From assembly GCA_902556265.1 (NCBI GenBank), contig CACDVM010000002.1, forward strand, positions 1 to 64,000: DNA of 64,000 bases, written 5' to 3'. A program made the translations under genes and the position numbers. The DNA is from an uncultured Pelagibacteraceae bacterium. Its GTDB lineage: Bacteria > Pseudomonadota > Alphaproteobacteria > Pelagibacterales > Pelagibacteraceae. This document shows positions 8,604 through 18,440 of this stretch, piece after piece. The notes below the pieces were generated by a model. The model did no database searches. It was not told the DNA's origin and saw only the letters and a list, made by a program, of their open reading frames with translations. How positions within the stretch are numbered: the stretch's first letter is position 1; every line of letters starts with the position of its first letter.

Positions 8604-11176
8604 TTTTTTTTCTTTTTTTTAGTTTTATCGTATTCTCGTCTTTTCTCAATCAATATAAGTGCTTCTTCCATAGTTAGATCGGTAGGATCTTTTTCCTCAG
8701 GTATTGTTGCATTTAAGGATTTATATTTTATGTATGGCCCATATTGCCCTTTCATTACCCTTACAGGTTTTTTATCTTCAGGGTGTTCTCCTAAATCTTT
8801 AATTATTGAAGATGACATTCTGCCTGGTTTTGCATCTGCTATAAGAGTAATAGCTCTATTTAATCCAATTGAGAATATTTCTTCAATATTTTCAATTCTT
8901 GCAGATTTGTTTTCACATTTTAAATATGGACCAAATCTACCTGTGTTTAAGGTAATTTCTTTTTGATTATCTGGATTTATTCCCAAAGACTTTGGTAACG
9001 AACATAAAAATTGAGCTTTTTCTAAATTGATACTTTCCAACTCCAAACCTTTTGGTATAGAAACATTCTTTAAAAGTTCATTAACATCAGCTTTTGTTTT
9101 TTTATTTTTCTTTTTTTTCTTAGTTTTTATTTCTACATCTATATTTTCTAAGATTTTTTCATACTGAAGATAAGGACCAAATCTTCCATTTTTTAAATAT
9201 ATGTCATTACCATTTTCGTGTTTTCCAATAAATTTAGGCTCAGCTAATTGAGATTGTGCAGCAGCTTTCGCCTTTGATAATGGTCGAGTAAATTTACAAT
9301 CTGGATAATTTGAGCATCCAATAAAAGCACCCCCTCTAAAGCTATTTTTTAAACTAAGCGTTCCAGAACTACATAATTGGCATTTTCTTACTATATTTCC
9401 ACTATCATCCTTATCAAAAACTAGGTCTCCCAAACTATCATTTAAGAGATCTAAGACCTCTCTTGTTCTTTTCTCTTTAACTTCAGATACATTATTATGA
9501 AAATCTTTCCAAAATAATTCCAAAACTTTAATCCAACTTTCTTTTCCTGAAGTAATTTCATCAAGCTGATTCTCTAAACCGGCAGTGAAATTATAATCCA
9601 CATATTTTGAAAATAATTTCTCTAGAAATGCCGAAATTAATTTTCCTCTATCTGTTGGAAAAAACCTTTTATTTAATATTTCTGCATATCCTCTATTTGC
9701 AATTGTCGAAATAATACTAGCGTATGTAGACGGTCTACCAATACCAAGTTCTTCAAGTTTTTTTACTAAACTTGCTTCAGAGTATCTTGGTGGTGGTTGT
9801 GTAAAATGTTGTTCATCTAACATGGCCTCAATATTAACAAGACCTTTGGACATAGCTGGTAGAATATTTTCATCATCATCTTTATTAAGATTTTTATAAA
9901 TTTTTAAAAATCCATCAAATTTTAGAACAGAACCACTAGCTTTACAAATCGTATCATTTTTATCAGAAGATATTGTTATAGTATTTCTATCAAATTTCGC
10001 AGACTCCATTTGAGAAGACAAAGCTCTACTCCAAATCAATTCATAAAGTTTGTTTTGATCTGGACTTAAATATTTTTTAACATTTTGAGGAGTTCTAATA
10101 ATATCTGTTGGTCTTATAGCCTCATGAGCTTCTTGGGCATTTTTTGCTTTTTTACCTGAATAATTTAAAGCATCTTTTGGCAAATATTCATTACCGATTT
10201 CTTTTTGGATATAATCTCTGAAAGTTGACACAGCATCTTTGGATAAGTTAGTTCCATCAGTTCTCATATAAGTTATTAAACCAATTGTTTCACCCTCTAT
10301 TTCAATACCTTGATAAAGTTTTTGAGCAATCTGCATTGTTCTGGAAGCACCAAAGCCTAATCTACTTGAGGCAGTTTGTTGAAGAGTAGATGTGGTGAAT
10401 GGCCCAGACGGATTTCGATTTACAACTTTGCTTGAAATATCTGTAATACTAAATTTTTTTGTATTTATACTCGATATAGCTTTATTTATTTCGTCTTTAT
10501 TTCTAAATGAAAATTTTTCAATTTTACTATTATCTAATTGACTGATACTTGCTGTAATCTTTTGTTTTTTTTGATCTGTAAAGTCTATACTTAATGTCCA
10601 AAATTCTTCTGGTTTAAAAGATTCAATTTCATGCTCTCTTTCAGTAATTAATTTTAAAGCAACAGATTGAACTCTTCCTGCAGATTTTGATCCTGGAAGT
10701 TTTGTCCAAAGAATGGGTGAAATATTAAAACCGACTAAATAATCCAGGGCTCTTCTAGCCATATAAGCATCAACAAGATGAGGTTCAATTTGTCTTGGGT
10801 TTTCAATTCCCTGTATAACAGCCTTTTTAGTTATCTCATTAAATACAACTCTTTCAATCTCTTTATCTTTTAAAAGTTTTTTTTCATTTAAATATTCTTT
10901 AACATGCCAAGCAATGGCTTCACCTTCACGGTCAGGGTCTGTTGCTAATATAATTTTAGATGAATCTTTTGCTGCATCAGTTATTTCTTTAAGATATTTT
11001 TTTGAAAAACTGTCTACTTCCCATTCCATTTTAAAATCTTGATCTGGATCAACAGAACCATTTTTTGAAGGCAAGTCTCTTATGTGACCATAACTTGCTA
11101 AAACTTTATAATTATCACCCAAGTATTTATTTATTGTTTTAGCTTTAGCGGGACTTTCTACAATGACCAAATTCAT
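8600..11176 (-). CDS. topA: DNA topoisomerase I
   Basis: Type IA topoisomerase relaxing negative supercoils. The Toprim domain is at the N-terminus (VIVESPAKAKTINKYLG at residues 4-20; the acidic DPDREGEA motif near 80). The active-site Tyr is in LITYMRTDGTNLS. After the core there is one four-Cys zinc finger (CQLCSSGTLS...GCSNYPDC), then three C-terminal repeats each containing G-R/Q-F/Y-GPY (GRFGPYLQ, GRFGPYLKC, GQYGPYIKYK) and a Lys-rich tail. Its 858 residues are typical for alphaproteobacteria. dprA, usually between plsY and topA, is absent. Confidence 0.97.
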   Translation of the reverse strand: MNLVIVESPAKAKTINKYLGDNYKVLASYGHIRDLPSKNGSVDPDQDFKMEWEVDSFSKKYLKEITDAAKDSSKIILATDPDREGEAIAWHVKEYLNEKKLLKDKEIERVVFNEITKKAVIQGIENPRQIEPHLVDAYMARRALDYLVGFNISPILWTKLPGSKSAGRVQSVALKLITEREHEIESFKPEEFWTLSIDFTDQKKQKITASISQLDNSKIEKFSFRNKDEINKAISSINTKKFSITDISSKVVNRNPSGPFTTSTLQQTASSRLGFGASRTMQIAQKLYQGIEIEGETIGLITYMRTDGTNLSKDAVSTFRDYIQKEIGNEYLPKDALNYSGKKAKNAQEAHEAIRPTDIIRTPQNVKKYLSPDQNKLYELIWSRALSSQMESAKFDRNTITISSDKNDTICKASGSVLKFDGFLKIYKNLNKDDDENILPAMSKGLVNIEAMLDEQHFTQPPPRYSEASLVKKLEELGIGRPSTYASIISTIANRGYAEILNKRFFPTDRGKLISAFLEKLFSKYVDYNFTAGLENQLDEITSGKESWIKVLELFWKDFHNNVSEVKEKRTREVLDLLNDSLGDLVFDKDDSGNIVRKCQLCSSGTLSLKNSFRGGAFIGCSNYPDCKFTRPLSKAKAAAQSQLAEPKFIGKHENGNDIYLKNGRFGPYLQYEKILENIDVEIKTKKKKKNKKTKADVNELLKNVSIPKGLELESINLEKAQFLCSLPKSLGINPDNQKEITLNTGRFGPYLKCENKSARIENIEEIFSIGLNRAITLIADAKPGRMSSSIIKDLGEHPEDKKPVRVMKGQYGPYIKYKSLNATIPEEKDPTDLTMEEALILIEKRREYDKTKKKKKK

Positions 11177-11212
11177 AGGCTACAAACTACCCAAATCACT
11201 TAGATAGTCAAT

Positions 11213-11791
11213 TTAATAAATTTTTGTCTTAGTTTCTTCTTTATTTTTCAATCTTTTAATATTTTCTCTATGGGTAAAAAATATTAGGACAAACATAATC
11301 GTAAAAAAAATTACCTGATTAAATTGAGTTAAAATTAATAAATATATAGGTATAGAGGCCGCTCCAACTAAAGATGAGAGAGAAGAAAATTTAGAAATAA
11401 AAAATGTTATAAACCAAAATATAATGAATACGATTCCAAAATAGAAATTAATAGCAAATAAAATCCCAAGATATGTAGCAACTCCTTTGCCACCTTTAAA
11501 TTTAAGCCAAATCGGAAATACATGACCTAAGAAAGCACATAATGAAGTAATATATAAAAAATCTTGATAAAAAATTTTTACATAAACTACTGGAGCTACT
11601 GCTTTTAAAACATCCAGGATTAAAGTTGAATAACCAATAATTTTGTTACCAGTTCTTAGTGCATTGGTTGCGCCAATGTTACCTGATCCAATTTCTCTTA
11701 TGTCTTTTTTTAAAAATATTTTCGTAAGTATAAACCCAAATGGTATTGATCCCATAAGGTAAGAAATAATACCTATTAAAAAAATATCCAT
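11213..11791 (-). CDS. plsY: Glycerol-3-phosphate acyltransferase PlsY
   Basis: Inner-membrane enzyme transferring the acyl group of acyl-phosphate to glycerol 3-phosphate, the first step of phospholipid synthesis. Seen: the YLMGSIPFGFILTKIF N-terminal motif, REIGSGNIGATNALRTG near residues 35-51, and FKGGKGVATYLG near 98-109. These are the three conserved PlsY motifs, with several hydrophobic membrane helices between them. Length 192 is typical. It works with PlsX, encoded at 49.3 kb. Two bases separate it from pyrC. Confidence 0.96.
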   Translation of the reverse strand: MDIFLIGIISYLMGSIPFGFILTKIFLKKDIREIGSGNIGATNALRTGNKIIGYSTLILDVLKAVAPVVYVKIFYQDFLYITSLCAFLGHVFPIWLKFKGGKGVATYLGILFAINFYFGIVFIIFWFITFFISKFSSLSSLVGAASIPIYLLILTQFNQVIFFTIMFVLIFFTHRENIKRLKNKEETKTKIY

Positions 11792-11792
11792 T

Positions 11793-13079
11793 CTATAGCT
11801 TAAATAATTCTTTGCCTTTTACAAATGTATTAGTAACTTTCCCTTGAAGTTTTTTATCTTCTATTGAAGTATTTTTTGATTTTGAGACCAACCTATCTTT
11901 TTTTACAATCCATGGTTTATTAATATCTACTATGCAAAAGTCAGCTTCATTTCCTATAGAAAGATTACCTTTGTCTATCTTAAGTATTTTTGCTGGATTA
12001 GATGTTAAAGCTTTAATAATAGTCTCAAGTTTGAGAGATCCATTATGGTATAATTCTAAACTTAAGGATAAAAGCGTTTCTATGCCCGAAGCACCAGTAG
12101 CAGCTTGGGCAAAAGTCAATCTCTTTGACTCTTCATCTTCAGGCTTGTGATCTGAAACAATTACATCTATCAAATCATCTTTTAGTCCTTGAACCAAAGC
12201 CAATCTATCTTCTTCTCTTCTTAATGGGGGAGATAATTTTAAAAAAGTTCTAAAATCTCCAATATCATTTTCATTTAATGATAAGTTATTTATCGAAACT
12301 CCTGAAGTGAATTTAACAATTTCTTTTCTATGTTTTATAACTTCAACTGACTTTTGTGATGATAATTGAGATATGTGATACCTGCATTTTACCTTTTCTA
12401 ATAATGTTAAATCTCTTTCTATCAAAATTCTTTCTGCAATTTCAGGAATACCTGACAATCCCAATTTAGAGGCAATAATTCCAGAATTTATCATACCATT
12501 CTTTGCAAGTTCGTAGTCCTCTGCATGTTGCATTATTAGACAACCTAAATCTTTGGCAGAGTTCATAATTCTAGACATTAAACGTGGATTTTGAATTGTT
12601 TTTATTCCATCTGTGAATGCAATTATTCCCTTATTTTGCAAAAGGCCAAATTCAGTCATATTTGTACCTTCAACATTTTTTGTAAGAGAGGCACATGGGA
12701 AAATATTTATTTTTGATTTGTCTCTTCCTCTTCTTTTTAAAAAATCAACTATAGAGACATTATCAATTATTGGATCTGTGTTTGGCATTGTAACTACTGA
12801 AGTGACCCCACCAGACAATGCTGCATTACTTAAGGTTCTAAAATTTTCTTTATATTCATATCCTGGTTCACCAACAAAAACTCTCATATCTACCAATCCT
12901 GGAAAAATGTATTTTCCTTTTAAATCAACTGGTTTTTCTCTGCTTGGTAAATTATTGGTATTTACTTTTTTTCCTACAGCTTCAATTTTGCCATCTTCAT
13001 TAATAATCAATCCTCCAATCTCATTAATTGAATTGTGAGGGTCAATTATGTTTGCATTTATAAAATATTGTTTTTTCAT
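11793..13079 (-). CDS. pyrC: Dihydroorotase-like protein lacking the HxH metal motif
   Basis: Amidohydrolase-fold protein next to pyrB. Starting at ATG 13079, whose A is also the last base of the pyrB stop, it has 428 residues; an upstream in-frame start inside pyrB is less likely. Where active dihydroorotases have D-x-H-x-H, this protein reads DMRVFVGEPG, with Arg66 and Phe68 replacing both zinc-binding His. A Lys in CASLTKNVEG, the IMQHAED His and SDHKPEDEES are retained in part. Known biology: such pyrB-linked non-catalytic homologues can serve as structural partners of aspartate carbamoyltransferase. A second, catalytic PyrC is expected elsewhere in the genome. Confidence 0.9.
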   Translation of the reverse strand: MKKQYFINANIIDPHNSINEIGGLIINEDGKIEAVGKKVNTNNLPSREKPVDLKGKYIFPGLVDMRVFVGEPGYEYKENFRTLSNAALSGGVTSVVTMPNTDPIIDNVSIVDFLKRRGRDKSKINIFPCASLTKNVEGTNMTEFGLLQNKGIIAFTDGIKTIQNPRLMSRIMNSAKDLGCLIMQHAEDYELAKNGMINSGIIASKLGLSGIPEIAERILIERDLTLLEKVKCRYHISQLSSQKSVEVIKHRKEIVKFTSGVSINNLSLNENDIGDFRTFLKLSPPLRREEDRLALVQGLKDDLIDVIVSDHKPEDEESKRLTFAQAATGASGIETLLSLSLELYHNGSLKLETIIKALTSNPAKILKIDKGNLSIGNEADFCIVDINKPWIVKKDRLVSKSKNTSIEDKKLQGKVTNTFVKGKELFKL

Positions 13080-14020
13080 TATGTACAAAATATCTTTAAA
13101 CAAGCCATTCTTACTGCTACACCAAGTTCAACTTGTTCTTTAATTACACTTTTATTTATATCATCAGCTAAAATTGTATCGATTTCTATACCTCTATTCA
13201 TTGGTCCAGGGTGCATAATTATTGCATCAGGTTTTGCATGCTCTAATTTATCTGGAGTTAATCCATAATATTCATAATATTCTCTATTCGAAGAAAGATA
13301 TGAACTGGTCATTCTTTCATTTTGTAATCTTAACATCATTACAATATCGCAATCTTTCAAACCTTTTTTCATATCAGTGAAAGTATTGACACCAAACTTT
13401 TCAATTTCTTTTGGCATAAGATTTGTAGGTGCAATTATATTTACTTCAGCACCCAGCATACTTAGTAAATATATATTTGATCTAGCAACTCTAGAGTGGA
13501 GTATATCTCCACATATTGCAATTTTTAAACCTTCAATTTTCTTTTTACGAGTTAAGATTGTTAAAGCATCTAATAATGCTTGAGTAGGATGTTCTCTTCT
13601 TCCATCACCAGCATTTAATACAGCACAATTTACTTTTTGTGAAAGTAAGTTGCAAGCACCGGAATCTTGATGTCTAACTACAATTATATCTGGATGCATT
13701 GCATTTAAGGTCATTGCTGTGTCAATTAATGTTTCTCCTTTTTTAATTGCAGAGTTACTAATATTCATTGACATAACATCTGCTCCAAGTCTTTTACCAG
13801 CTAATTCAAATGAGCTTTGAGTTCTTGTAGAAGGTTCAAAAAATAAATTAATTTGTGTTTTTCCTCTCAAAACGTCAATTTTTTTATTTTTACTTTGATT
13901 AACTTTTATAAATGTGTGTGCCTCTTCAAGTATAAGATTTACGTCATTAATTGATAAATCTTGAATACCTAACAGATGTTTTTGGGAAATTTTAATAGCT
14001 TTATTTATATTAGTTGCCAT
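13079..14020 (-). CDS. pyrB: Aspartate carbamoyltransferase catalytic subunit
   Basis: Condenses carbamoyl phosphate and aspartate, the committed step of pyrimidine synthesis. The carbamoyl-phosphate loop [15 protein letters not shown] lies at about residues 57-71, followed by the LDALTI and HSRVARSN segments. The C-terminal [13 protein letters not shown] is the aspartate-binding loop of the bacterial enzyme. Length 313 is normal. It is the first gene of a minus-strand unit and has a plausible promoter just upstream. No PyrI regulatory subunit is present, consistent with a class using a dihydroorotase-like partner. Confidence 0.97.
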   Translation of the reverse strand: MATNINKAIKISQKHLLGIQDLSINDVNLILEEAHTFIKVNQSKNKKIDVLRGKTQINLFFEPSTRTQSSFELAGKRLGADVMSMNISNSAIKKGETLIDTAMTLNAMHPDIIVVRHQDSGACNLLSQKVNCAVLNAGDGRREHPTQALLDALTILTRKKKIEGLKIAICGDILHSRVARSNIYLLSMLGAEVNIIAPTNLMPKEIEKFGVNTFTDMKKGLKDCDIVMMLRLQNERMTSSYLSSNREYYEYYGLTPDKLEHAKPDAIIMHPGPMNRGIEIDTILADDINKSVIKEQVELGVAVRMACLKIFCT

Positions 14021-14030
14021 TAAAGCTAAC

Positions 14031-14059
14031 TCTATAGCTATAAACGTCTACAATAGCAA
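14031..14059 (-). promoter_or_regulatory. Predicted sigma70 promoter of pyrB
   Basis: On the minus strand, TTGCTA (14059-14054), a 17-base spacer and TATAGA (14036-14031) precede the pyrB ATG at 14020. The expected start would leave a leader of only a few bases with no Shine-Dalgarno, so no attenuator can be present. Confidence 0.45.
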
Positions 14060-14062
14060 GTA

Positions 14063-14518
14063 TTAATTATTTAAAAAATCTATTGCCCCTTGTAATATAA
14101 AAGCAGCAGCATTTTCATCGATTTTCTTTTCTCTTTTGCTCACATTAATATCTAATTGACTAGATAAGTTAAAAGCACCAACTGTTGATAACCTTTCATC
14201 CCATAGACAAATAGGTATATTTATGTTTTCCTCAATTTTTTGAGAAGTGTCCTTCACAGATTGTGCCGATCTACCTGATGAACCATCCATATTTAAAGGA
14301 TTTCCAATGATGATTCCTTTAATATTATTTTCATTAATAATCACTTTAAGCTCATCAATTAATTCATTTAAAGTATTTCTGGTTATTGTTTTTAGTGGAG
14401 TAGCAATTAATTGTTTTTCATCACAAATAGATACACCGATTCTTTTAGAACCAAGGTCTAAACCTATTAATCTGCACTTATCTGAGTGTTTTTTTTTAAA
14501 TTCTTCTAAAGTGACCAT
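14063..14518 (-). CDS. ruvX: RuvX/YqgF-family pre-16S rRNA nuclease (putative Holliday junction resolvase)
   Basis: RNase H-fold nuclease; the E. coli member processes the 16S rRNA 5' end, and a Holliday-junction role has been proposed for others. Seen: RLIGLDLGSKRIGVSICD (first catalytic Asp, about residues 17-34), GIIIGNPLNMDG (with the second motif) and LWDERLSTVGA, plus the C-terminal DENAAAFILQ with another acidic residue. The 151-residue length is normal. It is divergent from gatC across a 50-base gap. Confidence 0.93.
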   Translation of the reverse strand: MVTLEEFKKKHSDKCRLIGLDLGSKRIGVSICDEKQLIATPLKTITRNTLNELIDELKVIINENNIKGIIIGNPLNMDGSSGRSAQSVKDTSQKIEENINIPICLWDERLSTVGAFNLSSQLDINVSKREKKIDENAAAFILQGAIDFLNN

Positions 14519-14568
14519 ATTGTATATTTCAAACTTAAATGATAGTTTGCGACATATTTAAATAGCAT

Positions 14569-14856
14569 ATGAGTATAGATCTTAAAACAATAAAACATAT
14601 CTCTAAATTATCAAGAATTTCAGTTGATGAAAAAAAAGCTGAAAAATTAGCTGGTGATTTAAATTCAATTTTTGAATTTATTGAAAAACTTAATGAATTA
14701 AAAACAGACAATGTTGAACCTTTAACTTCTGTAGCTGAAACAACATTAAAACTAAGGCCTGACGAGGTTAAAAGTAAGAATATTAGAGAACAAATAGTTA
14801 AAAATTCTCCTCAAGATAATGAAGATTATTTTGTTGTTCCAAAGGTGATAGAGTAA
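14569..14856 (+). CDS. gatC: Asp-tRNA(Asn)/Glu-tRNA(Gln) amidotransferase subunit C
   Basis: Small stabilising subunit of GatCAB, which converts misacylated Glu-tRNA(Gln) (and Asp-tRNA(Asn)) to the correct aminoacyl-tRNA. The 95 residues match GatC along the whole length: [20 protein letters not shown] at the start and [11 protein letters not shown] in the middle, ending in FVVPKVIE. It starts the gatC-gatA-gatB run; its stop shares one base with the gatA ATG. Confidence 0.95.
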   Translation: MSIDLKTIKHISKLSRISVDEKKAEKLAGDLNSIFEFIEKLNELKTDNVEPLTSVAETTLKLRPDEVKSKNIREQIVKNSPQDNEDYFVVPKVIE

Positions 14857-16313
14857 TGTCAGATATAACCAAACAATCTCTAACAGAATTAGTTAAAAAT
14901 ATTAAAGATAAAAAACTGTCTTCAACAGAAGTAACTAAAGCATTCATAGATAGATCTGAAAAATCCAAAAAATTGAATGCATATATTACTGAGGATTTCA
15001 CATCAGCTTTAAACAAAGCAAAAAAATTTGATCAAAAACCTAATTTAGATTTAAAATTGCCAGGTATTCCAATGGCAGTAAAAGATTTATTTTGTACAAA
15101 AGATGTTAAAACAACTGCTGGTAGTAAAATTTTAAATAATTTTGTACCAACATATGAATCAACAGTAACCGACAATATTTGGAGAGAAGGTGCAATACTT
15201 TTAGGTAAACTAAATTGTGATGAATTTGCAATGGGTTCATCAAATGAAACTAGTTTTTTTGGTAACGTGCAAAATCCAATTGATAAAGACTTAGTTCCAG
15301 GTGGTTCATCAGGTGGGTCTGCTTCAGCAGTCGCTGGACAATTAACACCAATTACAATTGGAACTGATACTGGTGGTTCAATAAGGCAACCTGCTTCTTT
15401 TACAGGAACAGTTGGATTAAAACCTACTTATGGAAGCTGTTCACGTTATGGAATTGTTGCTTTTGCATCATCATTAGATCAAGCAGGACCAATGGCACAA
15501 AATGTTAAAGATTGTGCTTTACTACAAGAGATAATTAGTACTTATGATCCAAAAGATTCCACCTCAATAGATTTTAAAAGAAATCAGTACAATAAAGAAC
15601 TTACAAATAACATAAAAGGAAAAAAAATTGGGATACCAAAAGAATATAGAGTAGACGGAATGCCAAAAGAAATTGAAGATCTTTGGCAAAAAGGGATTCA
15701 GTATGTCAAAGATTGTGGAGCTGAAACAATTGATATTTCACTCCCTCATACAAGTTATGCTTTGCCTACTTATTATATTGTTGCTCCTGCAGAAGCATCT
15801 TCAAACCTAGCAAGATATGATGGTGTTAAGTATGGATTTAGAGCTAAAGGTGAAAATCTAATTGATATGTACGAAAAAACTAGATCTGAAGGATTTGGCG
15901 CCGAAGTTCAGAGAAGAATTATGATTGGAACTTATGTTTTATCATCTGGTTATTACGATGCTTATTATCTAAAAGCTCAAAAAGTAAGAAAATTAATTAA
16001 GAATGATTTTGATGAAGCATATAAAAAAGTCGATGCAATTTTAACCCCGTCAACACCAAGTTCAGCATTTAAAATAGGTGAAAAAACAAACGATCCAGTT
16101 TCAATGTATCTTAATGATATATTTACAGTCCCAGTTAATCTTGCAGGTTTACCAGGAATTTCAATTCCAGCAGGACATGACACAAAAGGGTATCCATTAG
16201 GCTTACAAATAATTGGTAAAGCTTTTGATGAACAGAATATACTGAATATTGCATTTGCAATGGAAGAAAAGATTAATTTTAAAAATAAGATTACTGATTG
16301 GTGGATTAAGTGA
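14856..16313 (+). CDS. gatA: Asp-tRNA(Asn)/Glu-tRNA(Gln) amidotransferase subunit A
   Basis: Amidase subunit releasing ammonia from glutamine for the tRNA amidation. Seen: the amidase-signature catalytic Lys in [14 protein letters not shown] (about residues 69-82) and the Gly/Ser-rich block [13 protein letters not shown] (about 148-160). The second block [14 protein letters not shown] follows, together giving the Lys-Ser-Ser triad. Length 485 is typical. It overlaps gatC by one base and gatB by four, so the three subunits are probably made in coupled fashion. Confidence 0.97.
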   Translation: MSDITKQSLTELVKNIKDKKLSSTEVTKAFIDRSEKSKKLNAYITEDFTSALNKAKKFDQKPNLDLKLPGIPMAVKDLFCTKDVKTTAGSKILNNFVPTYESTVTDNIWREGAILLGKLNCDEFAMGSSNETSFFGNVQNPIDKDLVPGGSSGGSASAVAGQLTPITIGTDTGGSIRQPASFTGTVGLKPTYGSCSRYGIVAFASSLDQAGPMAQNVKDCALLQEIISTYDPKDSTSIDFKRNQYNKELTNNIKGKKIGIPKEYRVDGMPKEIEDLWQKGIQYVKDCGAETIDISLPHTSYALPTYYIVAPAEASSNLARYDGVKYGFRAKGENLIDMYEKTRSEGFGAEVQRRIMIGTYVLSSGYYDAYYLKAQKVRKLIKNDFDEAYKKVDAILTPSTPSSAFKIGEKTNDPVSMYLNDIFTVPVNLAGLPGISIPAGHDTKGYPLGLQIIGKAFDEQNILNIAFAMEEKINFKNKITDWWIK

Positions 16314-17788
16314 GTAAAAAAAGTTCAGAATATTTAATTAATCGAAAAGATAATCAATATGAGGTTGTGATTGGTTTAGAGGTTCATGCTCAAGTATTGT
16401 CTGAGTCAAAATTATTTTCTACCTCTGCTACTAAATTTGGGGCCGAACCAAATACTCAGGTTAGTTTAGTTGATGCAGCATTCCCTGGAATGCTACCTGT
16501 AATAAATGAATTTTGTGTAAAACAAGCTATTAAAACTGGTATTGGCCTTAATGCAAAGATTAATAAACGTTCAGTATTTGATAGAAAAAATTATTTTTAT
16601 GCAGACTTACCACAAGGATATCAAATTTCTCAATTTAAAGACCCAATAGTAGGTGAGGGTAAAGTAATTTTAGATATGCCTGATGGACAGAAAGAAGTAG
16701 GTATTGAAAGATTACATTTAGAGCAAGATGCAGGTAAAAGCATTCATGATCTAGATCCTCAAAATACATTTGTTGATCTAAATAGATCAGGAGTTGCTTT
16801 GATGGAAATTGTCAGTAAGCCTGATCTTAGATCTCCAGATGAAGTTAGTGCGTATATTAAGAAATTAAGATCAATTATGCGATATCTAGGTACATGTGAT
16901 GGAAATATGCAAGAAGGATCTTTAAGAGCAGATGTCAATGTTTCGGTCAGAGCAAAAGGTTCAAAAGAATTTGGGACAAGATGTGAAATTAAGAATGTAA
17001 ATTCTATCAAATTTATGCAAATGGCTATTGAATATGAAGCAAACAGACAGGTTGATTTAATTGAGGAAGGTAAATCAATAGATCAAGAGACACGATTATT
17101 TGATACAAAAAAAAATGAAACAAGATCAATGAGATCAAAAGAAGATGCACACGATTATAGATATTTTCCTGATCCTGATCTATTACCGTTAGAAGTATCT
17201 GATGAATTTGTTAATGAACTTAAGAATAATATTCCTGAATTGCCGGACGATAAAAAGAAAAGGTTTATTGATGAATTTAAGTTGTCACCATATGAGGCAA
17301 CAATCTTAGTCTCAGATATAGATACAGCAAAATATTTTGAAGAAGTTGTAGCTAAGATGGGTAAGAATAAAGATATGAAATTAGCAGTTAACTGGATTAC
17401 AGGTGAATTATTCGCAGTTTTAAATAATAAAAATCTAGAAATTTCTCAAAGCCCAGTAAGTGCAAAAAATTTAGCTATACTAGTCAACTTAATAAAGAAT
17501 GGAACAATTTCAGGAAAAATAGCAAAGACCGTATTTGAATTGATGTTAGATGGAGATAAGGATCCTCAAAAAATAGTTGAAGAAAAAGGACTTAAACAAC
17601 AAAGTGATCCTAAAGCTATAGAGGCTTTAATTGATAAAATTATTAATGACAATAGAGAAAAAGCAATTGAGTATAAACAAGGTAAGGAAAAATTATTTGG
17701 TTTCTTTGTTGGTCAAGCAATGAAAGCTTCTGGCGGTAAAGCCAATCCTCAACTTATTAATGAGATATTAAAGAAAAAACTTCAATAG
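16310..17788 (+). CDS. gatB: Asp-tRNA(Asn)/Glu-tRNA(Gln) amidotransferase subunit B
   Basis: tRNA-binding and kinase subunit of GatCAB. The start is GTG at 16310, overlapping the gatA stop (GTGA). Seen: [20 protein letters not shown] near the N-terminus, the [18 protein letters not shown] signature, and the helical GatB/YqeY C-terminal domain (about residues 335-490). The C-terminal end is [17 protein letters not shown]. Length 492 is normal. GatCAB in an alphaproteobacterium implies an indirect route to Gln-tRNA. Confidence 0.97.
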   Translation: MSKKSSEYLINRKDNQYEVVIGLEVHAQVLSESKLFSTSATKFGAEPNTQVSLVDAAFPGMLPVINEFCVKQAIKTGIGLNAKINKRSVFDRKNYFYADLPQGYQISQFKDPIVGEGKVILDMPDGQKEVGIERLHLEQDAGKSIHDLDPQNTFVDLNRSGVALMEIVSKPDLRSPDEVSAYIKKLRSIMRYLGTCDGNMQEGSLRADVNVSVRAKGSKEFGTRCEIKNVNSIKFMQMAIEYEANRQVDLIEEGKSIDQETRLFDTKKNETRSMRSKEDAHDYRYFPDPDLLPLEVSDEFVNELKNNIPELPDDKKKRFIDEFKLSPYEATILVSDIDTAKYFEEVVAKMGKNKDMKLAVNWITGELFAVLNNKNLEISQSPVSAKNLAILVNLIKNGTISGKIAKTVFELMLDGDKDPQKIVEEKGLKQQSDPKAIEALIDKIINDNREKAIEYKQGKEKLFGFFVGQAMKASGGKANPQLINEILKKKLQ

Positions 17789-17789
17789 A

Positions 17790-18440
17790 ATGGGTGCAAA
17801 CCTTGATATTACTGAAAAGTTGCAAAATTACATAAATGATTTTGGGCTAAATTTACATCCAGTTCAACAAGAGATAATCGATTACAATAAAACTTTGGGT
17901 GATATCAAAAGAATGCAGATTGATCCTACTCAATGTCATTTCCTTCATTTAATTATCAAAATTTCAAATATTAAAAATGTTCTTGAGATTGGAACTTTTA
18001 CTGGTCTTAGTGCTCTCTCAATTTCACTTGCCCTACCTGATGAAGGGAAACTAATTGCTCTTGATAAAAATGAAGAGACAAACAAAATAGCATTAAATTT
18101 TTTTAAAAAAGCTAATCAAGATCATAAAATTCAAACAATAATTAAACCGGCTCTTGAAAGCTTGAAAGAATTAAAAAATAATAAATTTGATATGGTTTTT
18201 ATTGATGCTGATAAAATGAATTATAAGGAATATTATGAAAAATCCCTAGAATTATTAAATAAAAGTGGGTTGATTATTATTGATAACATTTTATGGCACG
18301 GTGAAGTAGCTGATGAAAAAAAAAATGATGAATTTACTATAAATATTAGAGAATTTAATAAATTTGTATCTGAAGATAAAAGAGTAGAGCAAATAATTAT
18401 TCCATTAGGTGATGGAATGACTGTTTGTAGGGTTTTATAA
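17790..18440 (+). CDS. Class I SAM-dependent O-methyltransferase
   Basis: Resembles the caffeoyl-CoA/catechol O-methyltransferase (Methyltransf_3) family. The SAM-binding loop is VLEIGTFTGLSALSISLALP (about residues 61-80), followed by the acidic LDKNEE and the metal-binding MVFIDADKMNYKEYYE (about 134-149) and IIIDNILWHGEV. The 216-residue length is right. The natural substrate cannot be read from sequence. It begins one base after gatB ends and shares one base with trhO, so it rides in the gatCAB transcript. Confidence 0.85.
   Translation: MGANLDITEKLQNYINDFGLNLHPVQQEIIDYNKTLGDIKRMQIDPTQCHFLHLIIKISNIKNVLEIGTFTGLSALSISLALPDEGKLIALDKNEETNKIALNFFKKANQDHKIQTIIKPALESLKELKNNKFDMVFIDADKMNYKEYYEKSLELLNKSGLIIIDNILWHGEVADEKKNDEFTINIREFNKFVSEDKRVEQIIIPLGDGMTVCRVL

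Noticed and set aside
14247-14561. 104-residue plus-strand frame opposite ruvX
   Set aside because: Fully antisense to a clear ruvX gene and without recognisable domain.
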